In this document: positions 43,738 through 52,041 of the stretch, piece by piece
How positions within the stretch are numbered: position 1 is the first letter of the stretch
Layout: each line of letters starts with the position of its first letter
NCBI GenBank assembly: GCA_017473905.1
Contig: JAFUJA010000022.1
Location: 59,741 to 123,740 of the forward strand
Source: Lachnospiraceae bacterium
Lineage (GTDB): Bacteria; Bacillota; Clostridia; Lachnospirales; Lachnospiraceae
Direction: 5' to 3'
Length of the DNA stretch: 64,000 nucleotides
Position numbers and translations under genes: made by a program
Notes under the pieces: generated by a model
Told to the model about the DNA's origin: nothing
Seen by the model: only the letters and a program-made list of their open reading frames with translations
The model's database searches: none

Positions 43738-45674
43738 TATTTAGTTCCTCCTTCCGTTGTCTGTTCTTCAGTAGAAGTACTGTTCATAATGATGTTAGAC
43801 TTTTCAAATTTTTCAAATTTGTCTACTACATTACCTTCAGCATCAACTTCTTCAGGCTGTGCGATATAGAAAATAATCTCATATTCAACATGGGTGAACT
43901 TCTGGATTAAAATATCGTTTGCCTGTTCAAGTGATAATTTCTGGTCTGCAGCACTACCGCTGGTATTTACATTGTGTTCAAGAATACTGCGGATATCTGC
44001 ATCATCTACAAACTTGCCTTCGTCGTCGGGGATACGTGTTGCTTCATACATATCAAGAAGGAATTCTGCATAGTCGGAAGATGTTCCGTCTTCTTCATCG
44101 GGAGCCTCAAGTTCATCAATTCTATCCATGTATTTCTCAGACACGTAGTATAAAGAGGAACCGTTTACAGGACCATCAACAACATCAAGTTCTTCCAAAG
44201 TATAGTCGGTTACGTACTCAAATCCGCTTGCTTTTACAAGGAAATCTGCTACAGCTCCAAGATCGGGAGCTTCAACACCAAGTACCACTTCACCGCTGTT
44301 AGCATTGATATTTACAACACGTAAATCCTTGGGAATGATTCCTTCAAGGTCATTTACAAAGGTAAGAAGCATATCGTTGTCATTCTGAGAAACTTCTACA
44401 CATGCAATAAATGCACTGTAAGAATCAACTGTTGCATCATATTGTGCAACCAGATTCTCTATATCCTGTTTCTTTGTAATTTCTGCCTTAATAGCTTCAT
44501 GTGCAGCTTCAGTAAGCTTCAATTCCACAAACTTCCATGCACAAAGAGAAAGAGATACAACAATACCTGCTGCAAAAATCAACCAAAGGACCATATTAAC
44601 GGTCTTGGATGCCTTTTCATTCTTTTTACCGCGTGCAAGATTCAAACCGATAGGTTTTAAAACAGCACCGAAGTTTGCAAGATAACGAAGCGCAGCATCA
44701 CTGGTAAGGTATGCTTTACCGCTAACCTTTACACCCTGCAGACTGGAGAAATGAGTAACGTCTGCACCCAACTCCTGCTTCAAAACCTCATCGATACCCG
44801 CAATCGCACTACCTTCACCGAACACCTTGATACCGTCAATGATACGGTCCGGATTACGGCTTCTGTGGTATTCTACGATACGTCCGATACTACTAATCAG
44901 GTAACGTACTGCTTCTGCATACTCTGCTTCAGTAACCTGTCTGTCAAGCATATCGCGATTAGACAATAAAGTCTTCGCATCCTTTTCTGTCAGTTTCTTA
45001 ATCTCCATCATGGAGTTAATAACCGCATTCTTACCGTAAGGTACGCTACGCTGTAAGATAATATCCTTACCGCTCATAACGTTTACGAAGGTCATATCTT
45101 TTTCAATCTGTAATACCAGCTCAGTGTCTCCTTCTTTCATCTGAAGACTTAACAACTGAAGTACAGAGTTACCTACATAATCGATGCTTTCTACAGTAAG
45201 TCTTAACTCATCTGCCAATTCATAGTAGCACTCTACCAATTCTCTGGGAGCAGCAACTGCAGTAAGACGAATCTTCTTTCCGTCTTCTTCCTGGTAAGTT
45301 TCCATTACGCTGTGTGCAAACAGGAAATCACCGGACGTACTCATAGGGAAGTACTCACCTGAGTTTGCTTCAAGAATTGCAGCGATCTTCTTGTCGCCAC
45401 GCACATAAGGAATTACAACTTCCTTATTCGCAATTTTTTTGGATGAGATTGTAAATACAACCTTGTTAGCAGTGAACCCTCTACCAAACACACATCCACG
45501 GATTGCTTCTGCAATCGCAGGAATGTCTGTAAGATAGCCGTCATCCAAGCTACCTGTCGGTGTAGATACTTCGGTTGCATTATTTACGACAACACTTGTG
45601 GAAGACTTTTTCACGACTTCACAAATTCGTGTCACGTCATTACCGACATAAATGGACAATAATTTTTGTTCCAT
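43737..45674 (-). CDS. PilM-PilN fusion protein
   Basis: A 645-residue protein that joins two pilus proteins usually encoded separately. Residues 1-345 are an FtsA/actin-like PilM domain (LLSIYVGNDVTRICEV, ISSKKIANKEVVIPYVR, VFGEGSAIAGIDEVLKQELG). A helix (about 358-380) and a coiled coil follow, then a PilN-like domain (FVNDLEGIIPKDLRVVNINA). In Gram-negatives PilM binds the cytoplasmic N-terminus of PilN; here the link is covalent. It may couple PilB/PilC to the PilO partner. The N-terminal domain is cytoplasmic. Confidence 0.8.
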   Translation of the reverse strand: MEQKLLSIYVGNDVTRICEVVKKSSTSVVVNNATEVSTPTGSLDDGYLTDIPAIAEAIRGCVFGRGFTANKVVFTISSKKIANKEVVIPYVRGDKKIAAILEANSGEYFPMSTSGDFLFAHSVMETYQEEDGKKIRLTAVAAPRELVECYYELADELRLTVESIDYVGNSVLQLLSLQMKEGDTELVLQIEKDMTFVNVMSGKDIILQRSVPYGKNAVINSMMEIKKLTEKDAKTLLSNRDMLDRQVTEAEYAEAVRYLISSIGRIVEYHRSRNPDRIIDGIKVFGEGSAIAGIDEVLKQELGADVTHFSSLQGVKVSGKAYLTSDAALRYLANFGAVLKPIGLNLARGKKNEKASKTVNMVLWLIFAAGIVVSLSLCAWKFVELKLTEAAHEAIKAEITKKQDIENLVAQYDATVDSYSAFIACVEVSQNDNDMLLTFVNDLEGIIPKDLRVVNINANSGEVVLGVEAPDLGAVADFLVKASGFEYVTDYTLEELDVVDGPVNGSSLYYVSEKYMDRIDELEAPDEEDGTSSDYAEFLLDMYEATRIPDDEGKFVDDADIRSILEHNVNTSGSAADQKLSLEQANDILIQKFTHVEYEIIFYIAQPEEVDAEGNVVDKFEKFEKSNIIMNSTSTEEQTTEGGTK

Positions 45675-45755
45675 TCCTCAATTCCCCTTTCGTGTAAGAA
45701 TCTTTGTATTTTATTTGACTAAATCGGCAAAGCCGAATTAATTCCTCTTTTAAAA

Positions 45756-46544
45756 CTAAACAGGCATATTCAGATAAGAAATATACCAGTTTATGAACGT
45801 TTCACCAATAATAAAGGCCATACAAATGCCAACTGCAAGATACTGTCCAATCGGCATCGGTTCTCTTTTTTTCTTGGTAAAAAGTCTGCCGAAATGAATC
45901 ACACTACCCACAATACATCCGGCAACCAGAGCAAAAAGAATCCCTTTCCATCCCAGAAGAATCCCTGCAGCAGCCATCAGCTTCACATCTCCGCCCCCCA
46001 TTGCCTTTCCTTTGGAAATCACAATGATAAGCCAGAAGAAGAAACTCACTGCAAAGAAACCGATTACATATTCATACCAGTGCGGATAATCCAGCACCAG
46101 TCGAACCACTCCGAGACAAAACAAAAAAACATTGCATCCGAAAGGAATCTCCATCGTCCTGGCATCTATTACTGCAATTACTATGAGACAGGATGCTGCA
46201 AGACAATAAAGTATGGTATGCCATTGTAAACCATTTGCTATAAGAATCAAAACCCACAATATTCCGTTGGTAGCCTCTACCAGCGGATACTGAATCGAGA
46301 TTTTCTTTTTACAACTTCTGCATTTACCACCCTGAATCAAAAAACTAAACAATGGAATCAGTTCATACCACTTCAGGACGTGACCACAGTGCATACAATG
46401 GGAACGCTCTACTGCAATATCTTCTTTTAACGGTATTCTGAAAATACAAACATTCAAAAAACTTCCTATGGTAATTCCAAGAACAAAAGTCATTGTAAAG
46501 ATCACAATCATACCATTTGTTCCAAGTAAGATCAAATCTGCCAT
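45756..46544 (-). CDS. pilD: Prepilin peptidase PilD
   Basis: A 262-residue polytopic membrane aspartyl protease. A zinc-ribbon loop (CMHCGHVLKWYELIP, then CRSCKKKIS) is followed by the two catalytic Asp motifs, VIAVIDARTMEIP and GGGDVKLMAAAGILLG. It cleaves prepilin leaders after Gly and methylates the new N-terminus. I start at ATG 46544 because the upstream ATG (46580) would be at the 5' end of the transcript. It heads the operon that ends with the pilW-like gene. Confidence 0.94.
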   Translation of the reverse strand: MADLILLGTNGMIVIFTMTFVLGITIGSFLNVCIFRIPLKEDIAVERSHCMHCGHVLKWYELIPLFSFLIQGGKCRSCKKKISIQYPLVEATNGILWVLILIANGLQWHTILYCLAASCLIVIAVIDARTMEIPFGCNVFLFCLGVVRLVLDYPHWYEYVIGFFAVSFFFWLIIVISKGKAMGGGDVKLMAAAGILLGWKGILFALVAGCIVGSVIHFGRLFTKKKREPMPIGQYLAVGICMAFIIGETFINWYISYLNMPV

Positions 46545-46587
46545 TTTGTCTTTTTTCCCCTTGTGAACACAAAATTCCATTAGAAGA

Positions 46588-46616
46588 ATTATAGCAAAAT
46601 CGCGTTTTTATGGCAA
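46588..46616 (-). promoter_or_regulatory. Sigma-A-type promoter of the pilD operon
   Basis: On the minus strand TTGCCA (46611-46616) and a perfect TATAAT (46588-46593) are 17 bases apart. Transcription would start near 46581 and give a leader of about 37 bases before pilD. It is one of the best promoter matches in the window. Confidence 0.8.
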
Positions 46617-46810
46617 GTAATTTTACATTTCTTCTAATTACAACTTTGATATTTATTTATTTTTAACAATTTAGGTTTTTTGTTTTTATACAGTTTAACT
46701 AATATATTATAAAACCAACCATTCCGCCACCTTTTTATACTTTATACCGGTATCAGTCAAAAGATGTCCGAATCATTGCTTTTTATTGATACAATATTTA
46801 AAATAAAAAG

Positions 46811-46832
46811 GGCAGGTACCAGGACCTGCCCC
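46811..46832 (-). terminator. Terminator after the major pilin gene
   Basis: GGGCAGGT pairs with ACCTGCCC around ACCAGG, followed on the minus strand by TTTTTATTTT. It lies 15 bases after the pilin stop, so the pilin is a single-gene transcript. Confidence 0.9.
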
Positions 46833-46847
46833 TAATATTTAGTTTAA

Positions 46848-47282
46848 TTACTGAACAACGATAGGATCGCCATCTTTACCATCTGCATGGGAACCGGTAA
46901 CAGTAACTTTGATTGTGTTAGAGTTAACGATTTCGATTTCGATACCGGAAGCATCTTTGGATTTAAGCTTACCAACACATTCAGCAGCTGTGCAACCAAG
47001 AGTTTCTTCTACAGCAGCCTGGAAAGTAGCACCACCGGAAGATACAGCAGTTGAAAGGTCACCGCCTGAAGGGAAGGTGTAGTCATCAGCGTTGATAACT
47101 GCGGGATCAAGCATAGCAGTTGTGAAAGCACTCTTTACAGTGTCAGCTAACTGAGTATCGGAAGATACGTTAGTCTTCTCGATGTACTTGATGAGCTGGG
47201 GTGCCATAACACCTACTAAGATAGCCATAATAGCGATTACGATGATAAGTTCCACGAGGGAAAAACCTTTGTTGTTTTTCAT
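46848..47282 (-). CDS. pilA: Major type IV pilin PilA
   Basis: A 144-residue prepilin. Leader MKNNKG, mature start FSLVELIIVIAIMAILVGVM with Glu5, a helix to about residue 60, and a small globular domain with one Cys pair (GCTAAECVG). I start at ATG 47282, which has GGAG nine bases upstream; a longer in-frame start lacks a site. It has its own leader and terminator, which fits a highly expressed structural subunit. Its size is typical of clostridial major pilins. Confidence 0.92.
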   Translation of the reverse strand: MKNNKGFSLVELIIVIAIMAILVGVMAPQLIKYIEKTNVSSDTQLADTVKSAFTTAMLDPAVINADDYTFPSGGDLSTAVSSGGATFQAAVEETLGCTAAECVGKLKSKDASGIEIEIVNSNTIKVTVTGSHADGKDGDPIVVQ

Positions 47283-47344
47283 TTTTTCATTCTCCTTTTT
47301 ACATTTGATTTTTTGTGACATTTTTGTGACTTATCTGTAAACAC

Positions 47345-47373
47345 ATCATATCAAATGTGAACATATTCGTCTA
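47345..47373 (-). promoter_or_regulatory. Sigma-A-type promoter of the major pilin
   Basis: On the minus strand TAGACG (47368-47373) and TATGAT (47345-47350) are 17 bases apart. Transcription would start near 47338 with a leader of about 55 bases. The pair CACAT/ATGTG (47342-47359) overlaps the -10. A second candidate, TTGTGT-N17-TATAAT, lies near 47543-47570 and would give a longer leader. Confidence 0.45.
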
Positions 47374-47584
47374 GTTTTTTTTCATTTTCTTTGTGCTTTT
47401 TGTTACATTTCTCAATTTGACTATTGCTTTTTTGTGACTTTTGTCAAACCCCATTTTAGTTCATGCACATTTTTTTCTAGTTCATGTTTACAAAAAATAC
47501 ACATTTTCATTTCCCTTATCGTGCAATTTTACCCGAATTATTGTTTTTTATTATATCGCATTGTCAAAATATACACAAAAAAAT

Positions 47585-47608
47585 CCCCCTGCAATTTCTT
47601 GCAGAGGG
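47585..47608 (-). terminator. Terminator after pilC
   Basis: CCCCCTGCAA pairs with TTGCAGAGGG (one mismatch) around TTTC, followed on the minus strand by TTTTTTTG. It separates pilB-pilC from the pilin gene. Confidence 0.88.
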
Positions 47609-47627
47609 AAAATTTTTGTATTTTTGT

Positions 47628-48836
47628 TTAGCCAAGACTCTCGTAGAGACTGAACATAGGTGAAAGCATTGCGATAACCAGGAATCCTACCGCACCGGCC
47701 ATTACGATAATAATCGCAGGCTCCATCAGAGCCATCATGGATTCTGTTGCGTTCTGAACGTCATCTTCATAGTAATTAGCAACGTTTTCAAGCATTGTTT
47801 CAATATTACCGGTTTCTTCACCGATAGATACCATATGGATTACCATGGGAGGGAACAATCCACAGGTTTTCAAAGGTCTGGAAAGGGTTACACCACGGGT
47901 AACCTGCTCTTTTGCATCTTTCATGGCAATTTTATAGTGTTCGTTATCCATGCTTCGCGCCGTAATATCCAAAGCATCAATCATGGGAACACCGGCGCCG
48001 AGAAGCGTACAAAGAGTACGACCGAGTCTTGCACATGCTGATTTGGTCTGTACAGGTCCGAGTGCAGGAATTTTTAATTTTACTTTATCGATGAGCATTT
48101 TACCCTTGGGAGTACCGTAAAACATCTTGTATCCCATAACAAGCGCAGCTGCACCGATCAAAATTGCCCACCAGTAACCAACGAAGAAATCACTGATACT
48201 TACCAGCAACTGGGTTACCATAGGAAGTTCACCACCGATATCATCATACATACCAATGAAGTTCGGGATAACGAAGGTCATCATAACGAATACTACCGCA
48301 ATCATAACCACAATCAATACTGCAGGATAAATAACCGCTTTCTTAACTGCAGACTCCAGCTTCGCATCTTTTTCGAACTGAATCGCCATACGACTGAAGG
48401 ATTTATCCAAACTACCTGAAGCTTCACCAGCTTCTACCATGTTACAGAGCATATCAGGGAATACACCATTCTGACGTCTCATGGAGTTAGCAAGAGTATC
48501 ACCCTTTGAAATATCCGTATGTACTGAACGAATTGCACCCTGAAGGGTTTTATTTGCAGTCTGCTCACTTAACATGTTAAAAGCATCAACGATTGTTACA
48601 CCGGCACCAACGATACTTACGAACTGGTGACAGAAAATACTGAAATCACGAGGTTTTACTTTACCACCGAAAGAAAGATTGATTCCTTTCTTCAATCCGC
48701 TTACTTCCTGAATGGAGGTAACCGTATTCTTTTCTGCTTTCAACGCTGCAACTGCCGCTTCCTTGCTTTTTGCGGTCATACGCCCCTTCTTGGTACTACC
48801 GTCGGGGGCAATCATTTTGTATTGAAATTCCGCCAT
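47628..48836 (-). CDS. pilC: Pilus inner-membrane platform protein PilC
   Basis: A 402-residue platform protein of the GspF/PilC family. Two GspF domains occur (about 65-190 and 270-395), with motifs FCHQFVSIVGAGVTIVDAF, DMLCNMVEAGEASGSLD and their repeat VIHMVSIGEETGNIETML. Three membrane helices are seen (about 170-190, 215-240 and 370-395). The N-terminal segment YKMIAPDGSTKKGRM is typical of PilC. It contacts PilB and PilT. It lies 58 bases after pilB. Confidence 0.95.
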   Translation of the reverse strand: MAEFQYKMIAPDGSTKKGRMTAKSKEAAVAALKAEKNTVTSIQEVSGLKKGINLSFGGKVKPRDFSIFCHQFVSIVGAGVTIVDAFNMLSEQTANKTLQGAIRSVHTDISKGDTLANSMRRQNGVFPDMLCNMVEAGEASGSLDKSFSRMAIQFEKDAKLESAVKKAVIYPAVLIVVMIAVVFVMMTFVIPNFIGMYDDIGGELPMVTQLLVSISDFFVGYWWAILIGAAALVMGYKMFYGTPKGKMLIDKVKLKIPALGPVQTKSACARLGRTLCTLLGAGVPMIDALDITARSMDNEHYKIAMKDAKEQVTRGVTLSRPLKTCGLFPPMVIHMVSIGEETGNIETMLENVANYYEDDVQNATESMMALMEPAIIIVMAGAVGFLVIAMLSPMFSLYESLG

Positions 48837-48894
48837 ACTTTTCCACCTTTACTTTCTTTTTATTAGAACAGAATACACTTCTGTTATATACTTT

Positions 48895-50601
48895 TTAAAC
48901 TTCTTCATCCATATCGTAAGCTACACGTACCATTTCTTCGATGGAGGTTATACCATCCATAACATTCTTGGCACCTGCCATACGAAGGGTATTCATACCT
49001 TCAGACACAGCAACCTTCTGAATTTCATCCGCTGTTACAGTCTGATGAAGAACGCCTCTGATTTTGGACGTGATGGGCATAATTTCATAGATAGCAACTC
49101 GGCCTCTGTAACCGTGATTACATTCATCACAGCCGCAGGGATCATAAACCATCTGTTCCTTATCCTCATCAACGTGAAGCATTCTCTTCTCTTCCACAGT
49201 TGCCTGTCTTCCGACTTTACACTTCGGGCAGAGACGACGAACAAGACGCTGTGCAATAATACCTACAACCGCATCACCGATCAAATAAGGTTCTACACCC
49301 ATGTCAATCAAACGGGTAATGGATGCGGATGTTGAGTTAGTATGCAGTGTGGAGATAACCAAGTGACCGGTAATTGACGCCTTAACCGCAATACCTGCCG
49401 TTTCATTATCTCGAATCTCACCGATCATGATAATATCCGGGTCCTGACGGAGAATGGAACGAAGGGCGCTTGCGAAAGTAAGATCCGCTTTTACATTAAC
49501 CTGTACCTGATTTACACCGGGCACATTCGCTTCCACCGGGTCCTCAACGGTGATGATGTTAACTGTTTCTTTATTTAATTCGTTCAAAACCGTATAACAG
49601 GTAGTTGACTTACCGGAACCGGTAGGACCTGTTACAAGGATGATACCATGAGGGTTATGGGTAATACTGTCAAGACGTTTCTCATCTTCAGGATAAAGAC
49701 CCAGATACTTCTTCTCTCTGGTCAAACCTTTTTTCTTGGTAAGACGCATTACGGTTTTTTCTCCGTAAACAGTAGGAAGAATAGATACACGGACGTCGTA
49801 TTCTTCACCGTCTACATCAAGGGTAAGACGACCGTCCTGAGGTTTTCTCTTTTCAGAAATATCAAGACCGGAAACAATCTTAATACGGGCAACCATCGCC
49901 GAAAGTACGTTACTGTTGTACTCCATAACCTGCTGAAGAACACCGTCTACACGGTAACGTACACGTACGGATTTTTCAAGGGGCTCAATATGAATATCGG
50001 AAGAGCCCATACGCACAGCTTCCTGAAGCATGGTACGTACAATCTTAACAATAGGTGCATCGCTTACGGAATCATCAGCCTCTTCTTCCGAATCATCTGC
50101 ATATTCGTCCGCATGTTCCATCTGGAACTGCTCAGCAGCTTCCATAGCCTGCTTTTTACCAAATAATTTATCCAGCTGAATGGTAATCTGTGAAGCACTG
50201 CAATAATAAGGCTTTACTTCCATACCGGTAATCAACTGCACGTCGTCCATGGCACCCAGGTTCATGGGGTCAGCCATTGCCAGCTTAATACAGTTGAAAT
50301 TATCTTCATCATAGCCAAAGGGAATCAATTCATCCTTACGCATGACATCTTCGCCTACCAGCTTAATCAACTCTTCATTCAGCTTAACTGTTTTAAGGTC
50401 GATAAGATCAATACCTGACTGGTCACAGTATACAGCCGCAAACTGTTCTTCCGTTACATAACCAAGGTTAATTAAAACTTCACCGAGACGTTGTTTCTTC
50501 TGACGCTGTTCTTCCAGAGCTACAGAAAGCTGGTCATCTGTAATATAACCTTTTTGCACCAGCAAATCGCCGATTCGAATTCTGTTACTAAATAATGCCA
50601 T
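48895..50601 (-). CDS. pilB: Pilus extension ATPase PilB with MshEN cyclic di-GMP domain
   Basis: A 568-residue ATPase. The N-terminal MshEN domain (about 8-65) has two copies of the cyclic di-GMP motif: RIGDLLVQKGYITDDQL...ALEEQ (9-32) and RLGEVLINLGYVTEEQF...CDQ (38-61). The catalytic domain has Walker A GPTGSGKSTTCYTVL, Asp box and VRRLCPKCKVGR with a four-Cys zinc site (CPKC, CGCDEC). It powers pilus extension. The presence of the ligand motifs is seen; binding is inferred from MshE and similar PilBs. Confidence 0.95.
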   Translation of the reverse strand: MALFSNRIRIGDLLVQKGYITDDQLSVALEEQRQKKQRLGEVLINLGYVTEEQFAAVYCDQSGIDLIDLKTVKLNEELIKLVGEDVMRKDELIPFGYDEDNFNCIKLAMADPMNLGAMDDVQLITGMEVKPYYCSASQITIQLDKLFGKKQAMEAAEQFQMEHADEYADDSEEEADDSVSDAPIVKIVRTMLQEAVRMGSSDIHIEPLEKSVRVRYRVDGVLQQVMEYNSNVLSAMVARIKIVSGLDISEKRKPQDGRLTLDVDGEEYDVRVSILPTVYGEKTVMRLTKKKGLTREKKYLGLYPEDEKRLDSITHNPHGIILVTGPTGSGKSTTCYTVLNELNKETVNIITVEDPVEANVPGVNQVQVNVKADLTFASALRSILRQDPDIIMIGEIRDNETAGIAVKASITGHLVISTLHTNSTSASITRLIDMGVEPYLIGDAVVGIIAQRLVRRLCPKCKVGRQATVEEKRMLHVDEDKEQMVYDPCGCDECNHGYRGRVAIYEIMPITSKIRGVLHQTVTADEIQKVAVSEGMNTLRMAGAKNVMDGITSIEEMVRVAYDMDEEV

Positions 50602-50669
50602 ACTCCTAACCTCTTTCCCTTTTCGACTGTACTTATGGGCATACTGATATCGTCCATACGCACGAACTA

Positions 50670-50698
50670 ATTATGCCATATTTACCCCTAGAAATAAA
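50670..50698 (-). promoter_or_regulatory. Promoter candidate for pilB-pilC
   Basis: On the minus strand TGGCATAAT (extended -10, CATAAT at 50670-50675) lies about 68 bases before the pilB start. The -35 at 17 bases (TTTATT) is poor. The perfect palindrome ATTGTGCACAAT is 26 bases further upstream. Confidence 0.4.
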
Positions 50699-50723
50699 TA
50701 GTTTTATGTTATTTTTTCCACAA

Positions 50724-50735
50724 ATTGTGCACAAT
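50724..50735. promoter_or_regulatory. Perfect 12-bp palindrome between dprA and pilB
   Basis: ATTGTGCACAAT is fully symmetric and lies in the 195-base gap upstream of the pilB promoter candidate. It looks like a dimer-binding operator. Its half-site ATTGTG also occurs in the codY palindrome, in the other orientation. Confidence 0.5.
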
Positions 50736-50796
50736 CAACAAATTTTTACACTCTTTTCTATACTAAATTACAATTCTATTTTATATACATATAGAG

Positions 50797-52029
50797 TCAA
50801 TTATAAAATCGTGACGAATTTCTGTAAAAATAGCATCCGTGACCGAGTATTTGCCCGTCACACACCATCTCAGTCAATTGCTCCATGACTCTTCCCGGCA
50901 GGATTTCCGAATCCGTCCGTTTTAATTCTTCAAAAATCTGATTCAAATGCTTCGGAGTATCGTCAAGCAGTCCATAAATTGCCTTCCGCATTTTCCCTTC
51001 ATTCCCCTCCTGCATTGCGGAGTAAAACATTCCATTGGACTTGTTAAAATCCGACTGTTTTTCTTTTTTCCATCCGGAATAAAACCGACTGTTTAAAAAT
51101 TGCAATATTTTTTCAGGCGAAGAAGCAAGTGCCGCGCCTTCTCCCAGCAAATGATTGCAGCCCTCACTCAATGCGTCCGTAATTCTTCCGGGAACAACAA
51201 ATATTTCTTTCCCCTGCTCCAGTGCCTGCGTAACCGTTATGTATGTACCACTGCGTTTTCTGGCTTCCACAACAAGTATTACATCTGCCAGACCGCTTAT
51301 AATCCTGTTACGTTCCGGAAACAAACCGTGATGTGCCGCCGTGCCGGGTCTATACTCGGAAATAATCCCTCCATGTTCCGAAATTGCATCATAAAGCCTT
51401 CTGTGTTCTTTCGGATAACATACATCAACTCCACACCCCAAAACACCAAAGGTCCTGCCGCCTGCATCAATTGCTTTCTTCTGTCCTATTCCATCAATTC
51501 CGCGGGCCATACCGCTAATAATCCGAACTCCTTTTGCCGCAAGCTCCCCGGCAAAGTATTCCGTTACTTTTTTTCCGTAGTCAGAGCATGCCCGGGCACC
51601 GATAATTGCCACTGCCGGAACTTCTTCCTCCGGCAAGCCCCCTTTTACGAACAATCCAAAGGGATGATCCTCCAGACAACGTAATCGCATCGGGTATTTT
51701 TCAGAAAAACACGGATAAAAATCTATCCCCTGTATCTTCCACTCCCGTAACAACACATCGCCTGCAGCAATACTCCGCTCCAGAAGTTCATCTCCTACCT
51801 TTTCCCCTCCCACTTCTACCGAATAATCCATTCTTAAAGAGCCCAAAATCAACTCCTTTCTCTTTTTATCACAGAACAAAGGATTTTCGCTTTCGTTGCA
51901 GTAAAATACATTCTCCAGGGACACACACTGCTCCAACGTCCGAAGCAGAATCCTTCTTCCCACCCCTTCAACAGATGCCAGAAAAGCAGCTATTTTTGTC
52001 CGTTCCTCTTCCATGATAGTCTTTTTCAT
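50797..52029 (-). CDS. dprA: DNA-processing protein DprA (Smf)
   Basis: A 410-residue DprA that loads RecA on incoming single-stranded DNA during transformation. The Rossmann core is clear (AIIGARACSDYGKKVTEYFA, IISGMARGIDGIGQKKAID, GGRTFGVLGCGVDVCYP, FPERNRIISGLADVILVVEA). A C-terminal winged helix follows (about 340-400). It overlaps nothing and starts 12 bases after the comM stop. The flanking pilus genes suggest that it works with them. Confidence 0.95.
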   Translation of the reverse strand: MKKTIMEEERTKIAAFLASVEGVGRRILLRTLEQCVSLENVFYCNESENPLFCDKKRKELILGSLRMDYSVEVGGEKVGDELLERSIAAGDVLLREWKIQGIDFYPCFSEKYPMRLRCLEDHPFGLFVKGGLPEEEVPAVAIIGARACSDYGKKVTEYFAGELAAKGVRIISGMARGIDGIGQKKAIDAGGRTFGVLGCGVDVCYPKEHRRLYDAISEHGGIISEYRPGTAAHHGLFPERNRIISGLADVILVVEARKRSGTYITVTQALEQGKEIFVVPGRITDALSEGCNHLLGEGAALASSPEKILQFLNSRFYSGWKKEKQSDFNKSNGMFYSAMQEGNEGKMRKAIYGLLDDTPKHLNQIFEELKRTDSEILPGRVMEQLTEMVCDGQILGHGCYFYRNSSRFYN

Positions 52030-52041
52030 TTCATACCTCCC

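Larger units (their letters stand above)
46545..46847 (-). promoter_or_regulatory. Non-coding pilA-pilD interval
   Basis: This 303-base interval is AT-rich and holds the pilD promoter (46588-46616) and the major pilin terminator (46811-46832). I see no gene, and the stretch 46617-46805 shows no structure that I can name. Confidence 0.7.
47283..47627 (-). promoter_or_regulatory. Non-coding pilC-pilA interval with repeated motifs
   Basis: This 345-base interval holds the pilC terminator, the pilin promoter and several repeated motifs. TTTTTGTGAC occurs at 47310-47319, 47321-47330 and 47429-47438. TAGTTCATG occurs at 47457-47465 and 47478-47486, 21 bases apart. TTTGAC and GTCAAA form an inverted pair at 47416-47421 and 47443-47448. 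No riboswitch class was recognised. Confidence 0.6.

Noticed and set aside
45721-45739. TCGGC-AAA-GCCGA hairpin between pilD and pilMN
   Set aside because: Only 5 bp and no T-run, so it is unlikely to stop transcription.
46545-46580. Longer pilD start at 46580
   Set aside because: The predicted transcription start is at about the same base, leaving no leader or ribosome site.
47283-47627. Cyclic di-GMP riboswitch before the pilin gene, as in Clostridioides difficile pilA1
   Set aside because: No conserved core of either riboswitch class could be found in the leader; only short repeats are present.
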